From Hyphomicrobiales bacterium (lineage in GTDB: Bacteria; Pseudomonadota; Alphaproteobacteria; Rhizobiales; Rhizobiaceae), in assembly GCA_900466575.1 (NCBI GenBank), contig UBMP01000008.1, positions 1 to 64,000 on the forward strand: DNA of 64,000 nucleotides. The letters run 5' to 3'. Below the pieces are notes generated by a model, which was given only the letters and a program-made list of their open reading frames with translations, had not been told where the DNA came from and did not search any database. The position numbers and the translations under genes are program-made. The first letter of the stretch is position 1. Each line of letters begins with the position of its first letter. Positions 9,717 through 20,099 of this stretch are shown here, piece by piece.

Positions 9717-10148
9717 TCAGCGGCCGGCAACGGCGAGCGGATGGCCGCCCGCGAACTGCACAAGATCCCAGAGATTGCCGTATAGGTCTGAAAAGACCGC
9801 CACCTTTCCATAGGGCATCACCTGCGGCTCGCGCACGAAAGTTACGCCCTTGCCGCGGTAGTCTGCGAAGTCGCGGTCGAAATTGTCGGTCGCCAGAAAC
9901 ATGAAGACCCGGCCGCCGCCCTGCTGGCCAATGAAGGGCTCCTGCCCGGCATTCGAGGGACGGGCCAGCACAATGCCGGTCCCGCTGTTGCCGGAGACGT
10001 CGCGCGGGCGCACGACAACCCAGCGCTTGTCCTGCTCCGGCTGATAGGTGTCCTCCTGCAACTCGAAGCCGAGGACACCACAGTAGAAGGCTATCGCCTC
10101 GTCGTAATCGCGCACAATGAGCGCCACGTTGGAAATACGCTGCGCCAT
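9717..10148 (-). CDS. VOC superfamily (glyoxalase/bleomycin-resistance fold) protein
   Basis: 143-residue protein with one vicinal-oxygen-chelate domain: it opens with ISNVALIVRDYDEAIAFYCGVLGFEL and closes with AVFSDLYGNLWDLVQF, as in glyoxalase/dioxygenase-like members. The fold binds a metal and acts on small molecules, but the substrate cannot be told from sequence. It lies about 50 bases upstream of no other minus-strand gene and 53 bases downstream of ssb, so ssb read-through is possible. Confidence 0.85.
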   Translation of the reverse strand: MAQRISNVALIVRDYDEAIAFYCGVLGFELQEDTYQPEQDKRWVVVRPRDVSGNSGTGIVLARPSNAGQEPFIGQQGGGRVFMFLATDNFDRDFADYRGKGVTFVREPQVMPYGKVAVFSDLYGNLWDLVQFAGGHPLAVAGR

Positions 10149-10200
10149 CAGCCGGCAGCCCCCTGAAATATTCGACTAGGCCCGTGCAAGTCCCCGGCGA

Positions 10201-10719
10201 TCAGAACGGAATGTCGTCGTCCATGTCGCGCGAAAAATTGCCGGCCGGCTGCGACGAGCCGCGACCGCCGCCGCTACTGCGCGGTGCCGGCGCTGACGAA
10301 CCGTAATCGTTGCCACCGCCATAATCGCCACCGAAATCGCCGCCCTGGCCGCGACCGCCGCCTTCACCACGGCCATCCAGCATGGTCAGCGTCGAATTGA
10401 AGCCCTGCAGCACGACTTCCGTCGAATAGCGATCATTGCCGTTCTGGTCCTGCCACTTGCGGGTCTGCAGCGCACCTTCGATGTAAAGCTTCGCGCCCTT
10501 CTTCACATATTGTTCGACCACCTTGCAGAGGCCTTCGTTGAAGACCACGACATTGTGCCACTCGGTCTTTTCCTTGCGTTCGCCGGAATTACGGTCGCGC
10601 CACTGTTCCGACGTCGCGATGCGCAGGTTGGCGATCGGGCGGCCGTCCTGCGTGCGACGGATTTCGGGATCGGCCCCGACGTTGCCGATGAGAATAACCT
10701 TGTTCACGCTGCCAGCCAT
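10201..10719 (-). CDS. ssb: single-stranded DNA-binding protein
   Basis: 172 residues. The N-terminal OB fold ([43 protein letters not shown]) is followed by a glycine-rich disordered linker and the acidic protein-docking tail DMDDDIPF that recruits repair and replication partners. It protects single-stranded DNA in replication, recombination and repair. The gene diverges from uvrA, and the shared upstream region carries a GTTC-N7-GTTC LexA box, so SOS control of both genes is likely. The ribosome-binding site is weak (AACAGGG about 12 bases upstream). Confidence 0.97.
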   Translation of the reverse strand: MAGSVNKVILIGNVGADPEIRRTQDGRPIANLRIATSEQWRDRNSGERKEKTEWHNVVVFNEGLCKVVEQYVKKGAKLYIEGALQTRKWQDQNGNDRYSTEVVLQGFNSTLTMLDGRGEGGGRGQGGDFGGDYGGGNDYGSSAPAPRSSGGGRGSSQPAGNFSRDMDDDIPF

Positions 10720-11073
10720 ACTACCAAACCCTGTTCTTAAAGATCATTGTCGGGCTCTTCTGCCCGAAAGATTTGCCACCTTAAACCCTGCAGGCTGGCT
10801 TTGCCCCCGCCGTCAAAGCCAATCCACAACTCATTTCCCCGGGCCCGACACATGCTGCCACAGACTGACAGCGTGTTGCACTTTATCGACTTGGTCGAAT
10901 AAATCGTGCTTCCCGGAGAATGTTCTTTATTTGTTCTATTGAAGTTGTTAATGATTGTCAACAGATTCGGGAACATGAGTTGGGCAAGGAGGCGCCGCGC
11001 GTCTGATCTGCCTCGACAGGCCCGCCGTAAATTCGGCATAAGGCATCATCTCCCCTTCTAGCCGGTGGATTCC
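10720..11073. promoter_or_regulatory. ssb-uvrA divergent control region
   Basis: A 354-base intergenic region between divergent repair genes. It holds the LexA box at 10922-10936, about 140 bases before the uvrA start and about 200 before the ssb start. No convincing short gene is seen. Core promoter hexamers could not be assigned with confidence. Confidence 0.7.
10922..10936. promoter_or_regulatory. LexA (SOS) box, GTTC-N7-GTTC
   Basis: GTTC at 10922-10925 and GTTC at 10933-10936 are separated by exactly seven bases (TTTATTT). This is the direct-repeat LexA operator known in alphaproteobacteria. Its place between ssb and uvrA, both classical SOS genes, supports function. Confidence 0.88.
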
Positions 11074-13995
11074 ATGAGTGAACTGAAGACGATTTCCATT
11101 CGCGGCGCGCGCGAGCACAATCTGAAGGGGGTTGACCTCGATCTGCCGCGCAACAAGCTGATCGTGATGACCGGCCTTTCCGGCTCCGGCAAGTCTTCGC
11201 TTGCCTTCGACACGATCTATGCCGAGGGCCAGCGGCGCTATGTCGAGAGCCTGTCGGCCTATGCGCGGCAGTTCCTCGAAATGATGCAGAAGCCGGATGT
11301 CGACCAGATCGACGGCCTCTCACCAGCCATCTCCATCGAGCAGAAGACGACGTCGCGCAACCCCCGCTCGACCGTTGGCACGGTAACGGAAATCTACGAT
11401 TACATGCGCCTGCTCTTTGCGCGCGCCGGCGTCCCCTATTCCCCGGCCACAGGCCTGCCGATCGAGAGCCAGACGGTCAGCCAGATGGTGGACCGGATCC
11501 TCGCTTTTCCTGAAGGCACGCGCCTCTATATTCTCGCACCGATGGTGCGGGGCCGTAAGGGCGAGTACAAGAAGGAACTCGCCGAGCTCATGAAAAAGGG
11601 CTTCCAGCGCGTCAAGATTGACGGGCAGTTCTACGAGATCGCAGACGCCCCGGCACTCGACAAAAAGTACAAGCACGATATCGACGTCGTCGTGGACCGC
11701 GCCGTCGTCCGCCCCGATATGGCGTCGCGCCTGGCGGACAGTCTGGAGACCTGCCTCAAACTCGCCGACGGTCTGGCTATTGCCGAGTTCGCCGACAAGC
11801 CGCTACCGCCGGAAGAAACATCCGCTGGAGGCTCGGCCAACAAATCTCTGAACGAAACGCATGAACGCGTTCTTTTTTCTGAGAAATTCGCCTGCCCGGT
11901 GTCAGGATTCACGATTCCGGAAATCGAGCCGCGACTGTTCTCGTTCAACAATCCGTTCGGCGCCTGCCCGACCTGTGACGGACTTGGTTTCCAGCAGAAG
12001 ATCGACCCGATGTTGATCGTACCGGAGCCCCATCGCACGCTTCGCGACGGTGCGATTGCGCCCTGGGCCAAGTCCTCATCGCCCTATTACGGCCAGACGC
12101 TCGAAGCGCTCGGCAAGCATTACGGTTTCAAGCTTGGACAGAAGTGGTCCGACCTGCCGGAGGAGGCGCAGAAGGCGATCCTTTTCGGCACCAAGGAGAA
12201 GATCAAGTTCGAGTACAAGGACGGCTCGCGGGCCTATACGACGGAGAAGACCTTCGAGGGCGTGGTGACCAATCTGGAGCGCCGCTGGAAGGAAACGGAC
12301 AGCGCCTGGGCGCGCGAGGAGATCGAGCGCTTCATGGCTGACAGCCCCTGCCCGGCCTGTAACGGCTTCCGCCTGAAGCCGGAGGCGCTGGCGGTGAAGA
12401 TTGCCGGGCTGCATATCGGCGAAGTCACGCAAATGTCGATCCGCAATGCGCGCAACTGGTTCGAGGAGCTGCCGGCGCTTCTGAGCGCCAAGCAGAACGA
12501 GATCGCCGTGCGCATCCTGAAGGAAATCCGCGAGCGCCTGCGCTTCCTGAACGACGTCGGCCTCGAATATCTCAGCATGTCACGAAACTCGGGCACACTG
12601 TCGGGCGGCGAAAGCCAGCGCATCCGGCTGGCTTCGCAGATCGGTTCGGGCCTGACGGGTGTGCTTTACGTCCTGGACGAGCCGTCCATCGGCCTGCATC
12701 AGCGGGACAATGCACGGCTGCTCGATACGCTGAAGCATTTGCGTGATATCGGGAATACCGTGATCGTGGTCGAACATGACGAAGACGCCATTCTGACGGC
12801 GGATTACGTGGTCGATATCGGTCCCGCCGCTGGCATTCATGGCGGTCAGGTTATTGCGCAGGGCACGCCGGCCGACATCATGGCCAGCCCGAAATCGCTG
12901 ACCGGCAAATATCTGACCGGTGAGCTCGGCGTTGCCGTGCCCGAGACGCGGCGCAAGCCGAAGAAGGGCAAGGAAATCAAGGTTCATGGCGCGCGTGGCA
13001 ACAATCTGAAGGACATCACGGCGTCCATCCCGCTGGGTGTCTTTACTGCCGTGTCGGGTGTTTCGGGCGGCGGCAAGTCCACCTTCCTGATCGAAACGCT
13101 CTACAAGGCGGCGGCGCGGCGCATCATGGGCGCGCGCGAACATCCGGCCGAACATGACCGCATCGACGGCTTCGAGCATATCGACAAGGTGATCGATATC
13201 GACCAGTCGCCGATCGGCCGCACACCGCGTTCGAACCCTGCGACCTATACCGGCGCCTTCACGCCGATCCGAGACTGGTTCGCCGGGCTGCCGGAGGCGA
13301 AGGCGCGCGGCTACCAGCCGGGCCGCTTCTCCTTCAACGTCAAGGGCGGGCGCTGCGAAGCCTGCCAGGGCGATGGCGTGATCAAGATCGAGATGCACTT
13401 CCTGCCGGACGTCTATGTCACCTGCGACGTCTGCCACGGCAAACGTTACAATCGCGAGACGCTGGACGTGCATTTCAAGGGCAAGTCGATTGCCGATGTG
13501 CTCGACATGACGGTCGAGGAAGGCGTCGAGTTCTTTGATGCCGTGCCCTCGGTGCGGGACAAGCTTCAGGCGCTGTTTGACGTGGGGCTTGGTTATATCA
13601 AGGTTGGACAGCAGGCCAATACGCTCTCGGGTGGCGAGGCGCAGCGCGTCAAGCTGGCGAAGGAGTTGTCCAAGCGTTCGACGGGTCGCACGCTCTATAT
13701 TCTGGATGAGCCCACGACAGGCCTGCATTTCCACGATGTCGCCAAGCTTCTCGAAATGCTGCACGAACTGGTCAACCAGGGCAATTCGGTCATCGTCATC
13801 GAGCACAATCTCGAGGTAATCAAGACCGCCGACTGGATCCTCGATTTCGGTCCGGAAGGTGGCGATGGCGGCGGACGCATCGTGGCGGAAGGTACACCGG
13901 AGGATATAGTGAAGGTCGAGGCCTCGCATACCGGACATTTCCTCAAGGAACTGCTGGCGCGCCGGCCGGTTCGGCGTAACCAGGCGGCCGAGTAA
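11074..13995 (+). CDS. uvrA: excinuclease ABC subunit A
   Basis: Damage-recognition ATPase of nucleotide excision repair, about 973 residues, loading UvrB on lesions. Two ABC modules are seen: Walker [16 protein letters not shown] near residue 30 and [15 protein letters not shown] near residue 660, with signature motifs [11 protein letters not shown] and [11 protein letters not shown]. The C-terminal zinc module [20 protein letters not shown]...CDVCHGKRY is complete. The first module reads [18 protein letters not shown]...CPTCDGLG, so one of the four expected cysteines is serine. ATG at 11074 (with GGTGGA just upstream) is preferred to the GTG at 11065. Transcription is probably under LexA. 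Confidence 0.98.
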   Translation: MSELKTISIRGAREHNLKGVDLDLPRNKLIVMTGLSGSGKSSLAFDTIYAEGQRRYVESLSAYARQFLEMMQKPDVDQIDGLSPAISIEQKTTSRNPRSTVGTVTEIYDYMRLLFARAGVPYSPATGLPIESQTVSQMVDRILAFPEGTRLYILAPMVRGRKGEYKKELAELMKKGFQRVKIDGQFYEIADAPALDKKYKHDIDVVVDRAVVRPDMASRLADSLETCLKLADGLAIAEFADKPLPPEETSAGGSANKSLNETHERVLFSEKFACPVSGFTIPEIEPRLFSFNNPFGACPTCDGLGFQQKIDPMLIVPEPHRTLRDGAIAPWAKSSSPYYGQTLEALGKHYGFKLGQKWSDLPEEAQKAILFGTKEKIKFEYKDGSRAYTTEKTFEGVVTNLERRWKETDSAWAREEIERFMADSPCPACNGFRLKPEALAVKIAGLHIGEVTQMSIRNARNWFEELPALLSAKQNEIAVRILKEIRERLRFLNDVGLEYLSMSRNSGTLSGGESQRIRLASQIGSGLTGVLYVLDEPSIGLHQRDNARLLDTLKHLRDIGNTVIVVEHDEDAILTADYVVDIGPAAGIHGGQVIAQGTPADIMASPKSLTGKYLTGELGVAVPETRRKPKKGKEIKVHGARGNNLKDITASIPLGVFTAVSGVSGGGKSTFLIETLYKAAARRIMGAREHPAEHDRIDGFEHIDKVIDIDQSPIGRTPRSNPATYTGAFTPIRDWFAGLPEAKARGYQPGRFSFNVKGGRCEACQGDGVIKIEMHFLPDVYVTCDVCHGKRYNRETLDVHFKGKSIADVLDMTVEEGVEFFDAVPSVRDKLQALFDVGLGYIKVGQQANTLSGGEAQRVKLAKELSKRSTGRTLYILDEPTTGLHFHDVAKLLEMLHELVNQGNSVIVIEHNLEVIKTADWILDFGPEGGDGGGRIVAEGTPEDIVKVEASHTGHFLKELLARRPVRRNQAAE

Positions 13996-14013
13996 ACGAA
14001 GGAGTATCTGCCA

Positions 14014-14817
14014 ATGACTGAGACCGGAACGATCCGCACGGGCATTGGCGGCTGGACCTTCGATCCCTGGAAGAACCATTTTTATCCGGGGACGCTGAAG
14101 ATCAAGGATGAGCTCTCCTATGCGAGCGGCAAGCTGCGCGCCATTGAGGTCAACGGCACCTATTATTCCAGCCAGAAGCCGGCCACCTTTTCGAAATGGG
14201 CTGCGGAGACGCCGGATGATTTCGTCTTCTCCCTGAAGGCAAGCCGGTTCTGCACCAATCGGCGTGTTCTCGCCGAAGGGGGCGAGTCGGTCATGAAGTT
14301 CGTGACGTCCGGGATCACGCAACTGGGACCGAAGCTCGGGCCCGTTCTGTGGCAATTCATGCCGACGAAACAGTTTGATGCGGAGGATTTCGGCGCCTTC
14401 CTGTCATTGCTTCCGGGAGAGCAGGACGGCGTGCGGCTCAAGCATGTCGTCGAAGTCCGGCATCCGTCTTTTGTGACGCCGGAATTCGTCGATCTGTTGC
14501 GGAAACACAAGACAGCCTGCGTCGTCGCCGATCATGCCGAGTATCCCATGATTGCCGACATCACAGGCGATTTCGTCTATCTGCGTCTGCAGAAGGGCGA
14601 GGACGACAATCCGCACTGCTATCCCGATGACGCCTTCGCATCGTGGGCCGAGCGGTTGAAATCCTATGCTGCGGGTCGCCTGCCGAAGGACCTTCCGGCG
14701 CTTTCACCCGAGAGCGCGCCCTCGCCTGCGCCGCGCGATGTGTTCGCCTATTTCATTACAGGCGGGAAGGTCAACGCGCCGTTCGGAGCGATTGAGATGC
14801 AGAAGCGCGTGTCCTGA
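14014..14817 (+). CDS. DUF72 domain protein (YecE-like)
   Basis: 267-residue soluble protein of the DUF72/YecE family, which has a TIM-barrel fold and no settled function. Visible family features are the opening GTIRTGIGGWTFDPWKNHFY, the EVNGTYYSSQKPATFSKWA segment, FVFSLKASRF, GPVLWQFMP and the late DFVYLRLQKG. AAGGAG lies 10 bases before the ATG. It starts 18 bases after the uvrA stop, so it is probably cotranscribed with uvrA; a link to DNA repair is only suggested by that position. Confidence 0.85.
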   Translation: MTETGTIRTGIGGWTFDPWKNHFYPGTLKIKDELSYASGKLRAIEVNGTYYSSQKPATFSKWAAETPDDFVFSLKASRFCTNRRVLAEGGESVMKFVTSGITQLGPKLGPVLWQFMPTKQFDAEDFGAFLSLLPGEQDGVRLKHVVEVRHPSFVTPEFVDLLRKHKTACVVADHAEYPMIADITGDFVYLRLQKGEDDNPHCYPDDAFASWAERLKSYAAGRLPKDLPALSPESAPSPAPRDVFAYFITGGKVNAPFGAIEMQKRVS

Positions 14818-14997
14818 CAAGGAAGGCGGCGCGAAATCTCCCTTTGGCTGCAGTGAGATTGAGCGTCGGGACATCCACGACCGGGCTTGCGTTCGCGCTG
14901 CTGCACCAGTAGAGCGAAGGGTAAACGTGGGCGCGTGATTGCTGTCCCGCTTAGCACGATCTGCCGGCGCGCCGGCGACACATCCGGAAGATTTCCC

Positions 14998-15954
14998 ATG
15001 GCCGACATGCCCGTCCTTGCCGACGCCACGATCCCCGAACTGCCGAACCACTACAAGGGCAAGGTGCGGGAGAATTACGACCTCCCCGGTAATCGCCGCA
15101 TCATCATCGCCACGGACAGGCTCAGCGCCTTCGACCGTATCCTCACCTGTATTCCGTACAAGGGGCAGATCCTCACGCAGATCGCGCGTTATTGGTTCGA
15201 CAAGACAGGCGACATCTGCCCAAACCATGTCATCGAATACCCGGACCCGAATGTCGTCATCGGAAAGCGCCTCGATATCCTGCCGGTTGAGATCGTTGTG
15301 CGCGGCTATCTCGCGGGAACGACAAGCACGTCGATCCTGACGCTCTACAAGAACGGCCAACGCGCGATGTACGGCATCACCCTGCCGGATGGCCTGAAGG
15401 CGAACCAGAAGCTGCCGGAGGCGATCATCACGCCGACCAGCAAGGCCTTCGATGGCGGCCACGACGAGCCGCTGACGCCGGACGAGATCGTCAGCCGCGG
15501 TCTTCTGACCGCCGAGCAGTGGGCGACGCTGAAGGATTATGCGCTGAAGCTCTTCGCCCGCGGCCAGCAGATGGCGGCCGAGCGTGGGTTGATCCTCGTC
15601 GATACGAAGTATGAATTCGGCACAGACGAGAACGGCAAGATTATCCTGGCCGATGAAATCCACACGCCGGATTCCAGCCGCTACTGGATTGCCGAAAGCT
15701 ACCCGGCCCGGTTTGAAACAGGCGAACGGCCTGAAAGCTTCGACAAGGATTTCGTGCGTGCCTGGGTCAACGAGCGTTGCGATCCTTACAAGGACGACAT
15801 TCCGGAAATCCCGGCGGAACTGATCCGCGAAACCTCGGCCGTCTACATGAAGGCATTCGAGGCAATCACGGGCAAGGCGTTCGATCCCGAGACGGTCGAA
15901 GCACCCGTTCTGGATCGCGTGCGAAAAAACCTCGCGCCTTACTTCACCCGCTGA
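14998..15954 (+). CDS. purC: phosphoribosylaminoimidazole-succinocarboxamide synthase
   Basis: SAICAR synthetase of purine synthesis: joins CAIR and aspartate with ATP. About 318 residues. Seen: GKVRENYDL near the start, the nucleotide-contact [23 protein letters not shown] in the middle, [20 protein letters not shown], and the DSSRYW motif. The length matches the long (about 300 residue) form rather than the 240-250 residue form; several rhizobia carry both, so this may be one of two paralogues. The ATG at 14998 is chosen because homology begins at MADMPVL; the upstream 110 codons look non-coding. It overlaps the MBL gene end to end by 11 bases. Confidence 0.93.
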   Translation: MADMPVLADATIPELPNHYKGKVRENYDLPGNRRIIIATDRLSAFDRILTCIPYKGQILTQIARYWFDKTGDICPNHVIEYPDPNVVIGKRLDILPVEIVVRGYLAGTTSTSILTLYKNGQRAMYGITLPDGLKANQKLPEAIITPTSKAFDGGHDEPLTPDEIVSRGLLTAEQWATLKDYALKLFARGQQMAAERGLILVDTKYEFGTDENGKIILADEIHTPDSSRYWIAESYPARFETGERPESFDKDFVRAWVNERCDPYKDDIPEIPAELIRETSAVYMKAFEAITGKAFDPETVEAPVLDRVRKNLAPYFTR

Positions 15955-16774
15955 CCGTTTCGGTCACATCAACCTCCACCCGGAGCCCGTCATAAGCGGG
16001 CTCCACATGCGACGGCGTTTCCGCCATCACCGTCTCGTAATCGAGCGGAATATGCATGTGGGTGAGGATCGCATGACGCGGCGCGAAGCGCTCGATCCAG
16101 CCAAGGGCCTGTTCCATCGAGAGGTGGCTCGGATGGAAACGGTACTGAAGGCAATCGATCACGAGGGTGTCGAGGCCTTTCAGCTTGTGGTGAGACGCTT
16201 CGGGAAAATCGCTGACATCGCTGCAATAGGCAAAGTCGCCGACACGGAAACCGAGCGACATGATATCGCCGTGCACCTGAAGGATCGGATGGAAGGTGAT
16301 CGGTCCGCCTGGACCTGAAATCGTGACCGGTGTGTCCGGTGTCGCAATCACGTGTGGTTCGACGATCGGCGGATAATTGCTGCCGACCGGGGTTTCCAGG
16401 CAGTAGCCGAAACCCATGCGGATCCTGTCCATGGTGAACGCATCAGCATGGATCGGGATGCGCTGGCGCTGCGAATGAAAATAGCCGCGCACATCGTCGA
16501 TCCCGTGGAGATGATCGGCATGGGCATGGGTGTAGATTACGGCGTCGAGACGCTGCACGCCGGCGGAGATCATCTGCTCGCGGAAATCGGGGCCGGTATC
16601 GACCACAACCGTTGTCTTTCCCCCATCAGCGCCGATCTGCTCGACAAGAAGAGCGGCGCGGCTTCTGCGGTTCTTCGGATTTGCCGGATCGCAGGCTCCC
16701 CAATCGCCATTGATGCGCGGAACGCCGGGCGAAGAGGCGCAGCCGAGAATGGTAAAACGCCGCTTGATCGCCAC
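15944..16774 (-). CDS. MBL-fold metallohydrolase (PhnP-like)
   Basis: 276-residue metallo-beta-lactamase-fold protein with the metal motif [10 protein letters not shown] at about residues 82-91, an aspartate in CSDVSDF and the histidines of ILTHMHIP. The opening [21 protein letters not shown] and the cysteine near DWGACDP resemble PhnP-like phosphodiesterases. Likely a phosphodiesterase acting on cyclic or ester phosphates; the substrate is unknown. The start codon is 4 bases from the tatD stop, so it is translated from the tatD transcript. Confidence 0.87.
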   Translation of the reverse strand: MAIKRRFTILGCASSPGVPRINGDWGACDPANPKNRRSRAALLVEQIGADGGKTTVVVDTGPDFREQMISAGVQRLDAVIYTHAHADHLHGIDDVRGYFHSQRQRIPIHADAFTMDRIRMGFGYCLETPVGSNYPPIVEPHVIATPDTPVTISGPGGPITFHPILQVHGDIMSLGFRVGDFAYCSDVSDFPEASHHKLKGLDTLVIDCLQYRFHPSHLSMEQALGWIERFAPRHAILTHMHIPLDYETVMAETPSHVEPAYDGLRVEVDVTETVSG

Positions 16775-16778
16775 GCCG

Positions 16779-17558
16779 TCAGACCCTCGTCATGCGGGAG
16801 AAACAGCGAAAGGCATTGTCCGTCGTCAGCCGGGCTGTCTCCTCGACGCTGAGGCCGATGGTTTCCGCAAGCACAGCCGCCGTATGGGCGACATAGGCGG
16901 GCTCGTTGCGCTTGCCGCGGAACGGCTTCGGCGCCAGATAGGGTGCATCCGTCTCAACCAGAATCCGGTCATGTGGCACGGTCGCCGCGATATCGCGCAG
17001 GTCCTGCGACTTCGGAAAGGTCAGAATGCCGGAGAATGAAACGTAGCCACCCAGTTCCACGCCGACACGGGCCAGTTCCGGACCAGACGAGAAGCAGTGC
17101 AGAATGAAGCCGAAAGCGCCCTTCCCCATCTCATCCTTCAGGATCGCCGCCATGTCGTCATCAGCGCTGCGGGCGTGGATGACAAGCGGAAGGCCGGTCC
17201 GGCGCGCTGCTTCGATCTGCCGGCGGAAAACCGGCTTCTGCACCTCAGGCGTTGCGTAGTCATAATGATAGTCGAGGCCCGCTTCGCCAATGGCAACGCA
17301 TTTCACGTAGCGCGCCGCCTCCACATAAGCCTCAACCGGCAGATCAGGTTCGTCGGCAGCGTTGTTGGGATGCGTGCCGGCTGAGCAGAAGACGTTGAGA
17401 TAGGTGTCCGCGATCGCCCGCACCTGGTCGAACTTGCCCACCCGCGTGGATATGGTCACCATCTGCTTGACGCCAGCCTCGCCGGCTCGCGCGACAAGCG
17501 CATCACGCTCGTCGGCGAAATCGGCAAAATCGAGGTGGCAATGGGTGTCGATCAGCAT
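16779..17558 (-). CDS. TatD-family metal-dependent hydrolase
   Basis: 259-residue TIM-barrel metal-dependent DNase/hydrolase. Family motifs seen are DTHCHLDF at the N terminus, IGEAGLDYHYDY, LPLVIHARSADDD, GFILHCFSSG and LVETDAPYLAP. TatD enzymes are 3'-exonucleases or deoxyribonucleases in bacteria and were named for the twin-arginine locus. It sits 15 bases after metG and 4 bases before the MBL gene, the usual metG-tatD-MBL order of Rhizobiales. Confidence 0.92.
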   Translation of the reverse strand: MLIDTHCHLDFADFADERDALVARAGEAGVKQMVTISTRVGKFDQVRAIADTYLNVFCSAGTHPNNAADEPDLPVEAYVEAARYVKCVAIGEAGLDYHYDYATPEVQKPVFRRQIEAARRTGLPLVIHARSADDDMAAILKDEMGKGAFGFILHCFSSGPELARVGVELGGYVSFSGILTFPKSQDLRDIAATVPHDRILVETDAPYLAPKPFRGKRNEPAYVAHTAAVLAETIGLSVEETARLTTDNAFRCFSRMTRV

Positions 17559-17573
17559 CCTGCGATGTCCCTC

Positions 17574-19124
17574 TCAAGCCGTCGCTTCCGGCGCGACGTA
17601 ACGGGGGAACACCGGTGTCGGCTGGTCGATGGCCGTGCCGGAAACGAGACGGCCGGCGCTGCCAAGCGAGCCGAAGCCGCGCTGATCGGCGGGAACGGCC
17701 ACGAGGTCGAGCAGCTTTGCGGAAGAGGTTGGCATGAAGGGCTGCAGAAGGATGGCGATCTGGCGCACGGTCTCGGCCGTGACGTAAAGCACGGTTTCCA
17801 TGCGCTTCGGGTCGGTCTTCTTCAATGCCCACGGCTCCTGGCCAGCGAAGTAACGGTCGCCCTCGGCAACGGCGGCGATGATCGCGGTGACGGCCTTATG
17901 GATGGCGAAATTGCCCATTTCGGCGCGCGCCGTTTCGATCACGCCGTCGATATGGGCAAGCATTGCCTTGTCTTCGTCGGAAAGCGGTCCGCATTCGGGG
18001 ATCTTGCCGTCACAGTTCTTGAAGATCATGGACAGCGACCGGCTAGCAAGGTTGCCGATGCCATTGGCCAGATCGGAATTGATGCGGGTGGCGATCGCCT
18101 CATCGCTATAGCTCCCATCCTGGCCGAACGACACTTCGCGCATGAAGAAATAGCGGATCTGGTCCAGGCCGAAATGGTCGATCAGGTTGAACGGATCGAC
18201 TACGTTTCCCACCGACTTCGACATCTTCTCCCCCTTGTTGAGGAGGAAGCCGTGGGCATAGACCCGCTTTGGCAGCTCGACGCCCGCAGACATCAGGAAT
18301 GCGGGCCAGTAAACTGCATGGAAGCGGATGATGTCCTTGCCGATGATATGAACCGCAGGCCAGAATTTCCAAAGCGGCGCATTCTCGTCGGGATAGCCGG
18401 CGGCCGTGATGTAGTTGGTCAGGGCGTCAACCCAGACATACATGACATGGGCCGGGTTGCCGGGAACCGGGATACCCCAGTTGAAGGTCGTGCGCGATAC
18501 AGATAGGTCCTTCAAGCCGGACTTGACAAAGGAAATCACTTCGTTGCGGCGCTCGGACGGGCCGATGAACTCGGGATGCGCCTCATAGTAGGCGAGCAGC
18601 TTTTCCCCATAAGCGGAAAGGCGGAAGAAATAGCTTTCCTCCTCCACCCATTCGACCGGCGACCCCAGCGGTTCGCGACGGACGCCGTCCGTGCCGACGG
18701 TGGTTTCGCTTTCATCGAAATAGGCTTCCTGGCGCACCGAATACCAGCCACCATAGGTGTCGAGATAGATGTCGCCATTGGCTTCCATCTTTTTCCACAG
18801 CGCCTGCACCGCGATGCGGTGGCGCTCCTCGGTGGTACGAATGAAGTCGTCATTTGAACAATTCAACCGCTTCAGGAGGTCCCGGAAAACGGCGGAGTTG
18901 CGATCAGCGAGCGCGAGCGGGATGATGCCCTCCTTCTCAGCCGTCTGCTGCATCTTCTGGCCGTGCTCATCCGTGCCGGACAGGAAATGAACCTCGCGAC
19001 CCTCCAGACGCTGGAAGCGCGCCATCACATCCGTCGCAATCGCCGTATAGGCGTGGCCGATATGCGGCGCGCCATTGGGATAGAAGATCGGTGTGGTGAT
19101 GTAAAAGCGCTCTTTGTCCGTCAT
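17574..19124 (-). CDS. metG: methionyl-tRNA synthetase
   Basis: Class I synthetase of about 516 residues that charges tRNA-Met. HIGHA is near residue 20 ([17 protein letters not shown]) and the KMSKS loop is near residue 298 ([12 protein letters not shown]). The length shows the short form without a C-terminal tRNA-binding OB domain. ATG at 19124 ([11 protein letters not shown]) is chosen because the family homology begins there; codons back to 19202 form no recognisable extension. In relatives metG usually follows holB directly; here a plus-strand exporter gene lies between them. Confidence 0.96.
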   Translation of the reverse strand: MTDKERFYITTPIFYPNGAPHIGHAYTAIATDVMARFQRLEGREVHFLSGTDEHGQKMQQTAEKEGIIPLALADRNSAVFRDLLKRLNCSNDDFIRTTEERHRIAVQALWKKMEANGDIYLDTYGGWYSVRQEAYFDESETTVGTDGVRREPLGSPVEWVEEESYFFRLSAYGEKLLAYYEAHPEFIGPSERRNEVISFVKSGLKDLSVSRTTFNWGIPVPGNPAHVMYVWVDALTNYITAAGYPDENAPLWKFWPAVHIIGKDIIRFHAVYWPAFLMSAGVELPKRVYAHGFLLNKGEKMSKSVGNVVDPFNLIDHFGLDQIRYFFMREVSFGQDGSYSDEAIATRINSDLANGIGNLASRSLSMIFKNCDGKIPECGPLSDEDKAMLAHIDGVIETARAEMGNFAIHKAVTAIIAAVAEGDRYFAGQEPWALKKTDPKRMETVLYVTAETVRQIAILLQPFMPTSSAKLLDLVAVPADQRGFGSLGSAGRLVSGTAIDQPTPVFPRYVAPEATA

Positions 19125-19304
19125 GTCTTTGTATCTGCCTTGAAACGTTGGCTTGGCTTCTAAACCAGTTTGGCCGCAAACGAAACAACCGTTTTTCTCC
19201 ATGGGGCGCGATACGTTGACAGCGCTCGCCCCCAGACGCTATCGAGAGCGCCAGGATATAAAGATGCCGGCTTCCAGCCGGCGAACTCTCCGGAGGGTGA
19301 GCCG

Positions 19305-20096
19305 CTGGGCCCGACCGACAGTTTCGATTTTCTCTATACGTTGTCCGGTCTTGTGGTCGGCTTCCTGATTGGCCTGACAGGTGTCGGCGGCGGCTCGCTC
19401 ATGACGCCGATCCTCGTGCTTTTCTTCGGCGTGCATCCGGCTTCCGCGGTCGGGACCGACCTGCTCTTTGCGGCCGCGACCAAGATCGTCGGAACAGGTA
19501 TCCATGGGTGGAAGGGGACGATCGACTGGAAGATCGTGCGCAATCTGGCGCTTGGCAGCGTGCCCGCCTCTATCTTGACGCTCTATTTCATCTCCGGTGT
19601 CGATCACGGCGCGCAGTCCAAGATGCTGACGCTCATCCTCGGCATCGTGCTGGTTATCGTCGCCGTCGTGCTGGTGCTGCGTCCCTTGATCGTGCGCCTG
19701 TCGCTGAACATCCAACGGGAGCGGGCGCCGCTGACGCCTATGCAGAGAGCCGTCGCGACGACCATTCTCGGGCTGACGCTGGGCGTCATGGTGACGGCAT
19801 CGTCGGTGGGTGCCGGCGCGATGGGGGTGACGATCCTGCTGATCCTCTACCCGTTCCTGAAGCTGAGCGATCTCGTCGGCTCGGATATCGTGCATGCCGT
19901 GCCGCTGACCCTGATTGCCGGGGCCGGCTACTGGTATCTCGGCGAGGTCAAGCCGCTGATGCTGGCTGCCCTGCTCGTGGGCTCCATCCCCGGCGTGATC
20001 GGCGGCAGCCTTCTCGCACCGCGCCTGCCGGATCATTACCTGCGACCGGCGCTTGCTGCCGTTCTGGCAGCCGCCGGCCTCAAGATGCTGTTCTGA
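19305..20096 (+). CDS. TauE/SafE family sulfite/anion exporter
   Basis: Membrane protein of about 263 residues with roughly eight hydrophobic segments in two similar halves, each with a G-rich motif: GVGGGSLMTPIL near the start and SSVGAGAMGVTILL in the second half. The family exports sulfite, sulfoacetate or similar anions. No ATG lies near the homology start. A CTG at 19305 has GGAGGG 7 bases upstream, the best ribosome-binding site here; a TTG at 19341 and a distant TTG at 19170 lack one. The gene is convergent with holB (3-base gap) and breaks an otherwise minus-strand block, suggesting later insertion. Gene call firm, start uncertain. Confidence 0.82.
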   Translation: MGPTDSFDFLYTLSGLVVGFLIGLTGVGGGSLMTPILVLFFGVHPASAVGTDLLFAAATKIVGTGIHGWKGTIDWKIVRNLALGSVPASILTLYFISGVDHGAQSKMLTLILGIVLVIVAVVLVLRPLIVRLSLNIQRERAPLTPMQRAVATTILGLTLGVMVTASSVGAGAMGVTILLILYPFLKLSDLVGSDIVHAVPLTLIAGAGYWYLGEVKPLMLAALLVGSIPGVIGGSLLAPRLPDHYLRPALAAVLAAAGLKMLF

Positions 20097-20099
20097 ACC

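Noticed and set aside
17535-18506. 323-codon frame antisense to metG and tatD
   Set aside because: Runs across the end of one real gene into another; no family.
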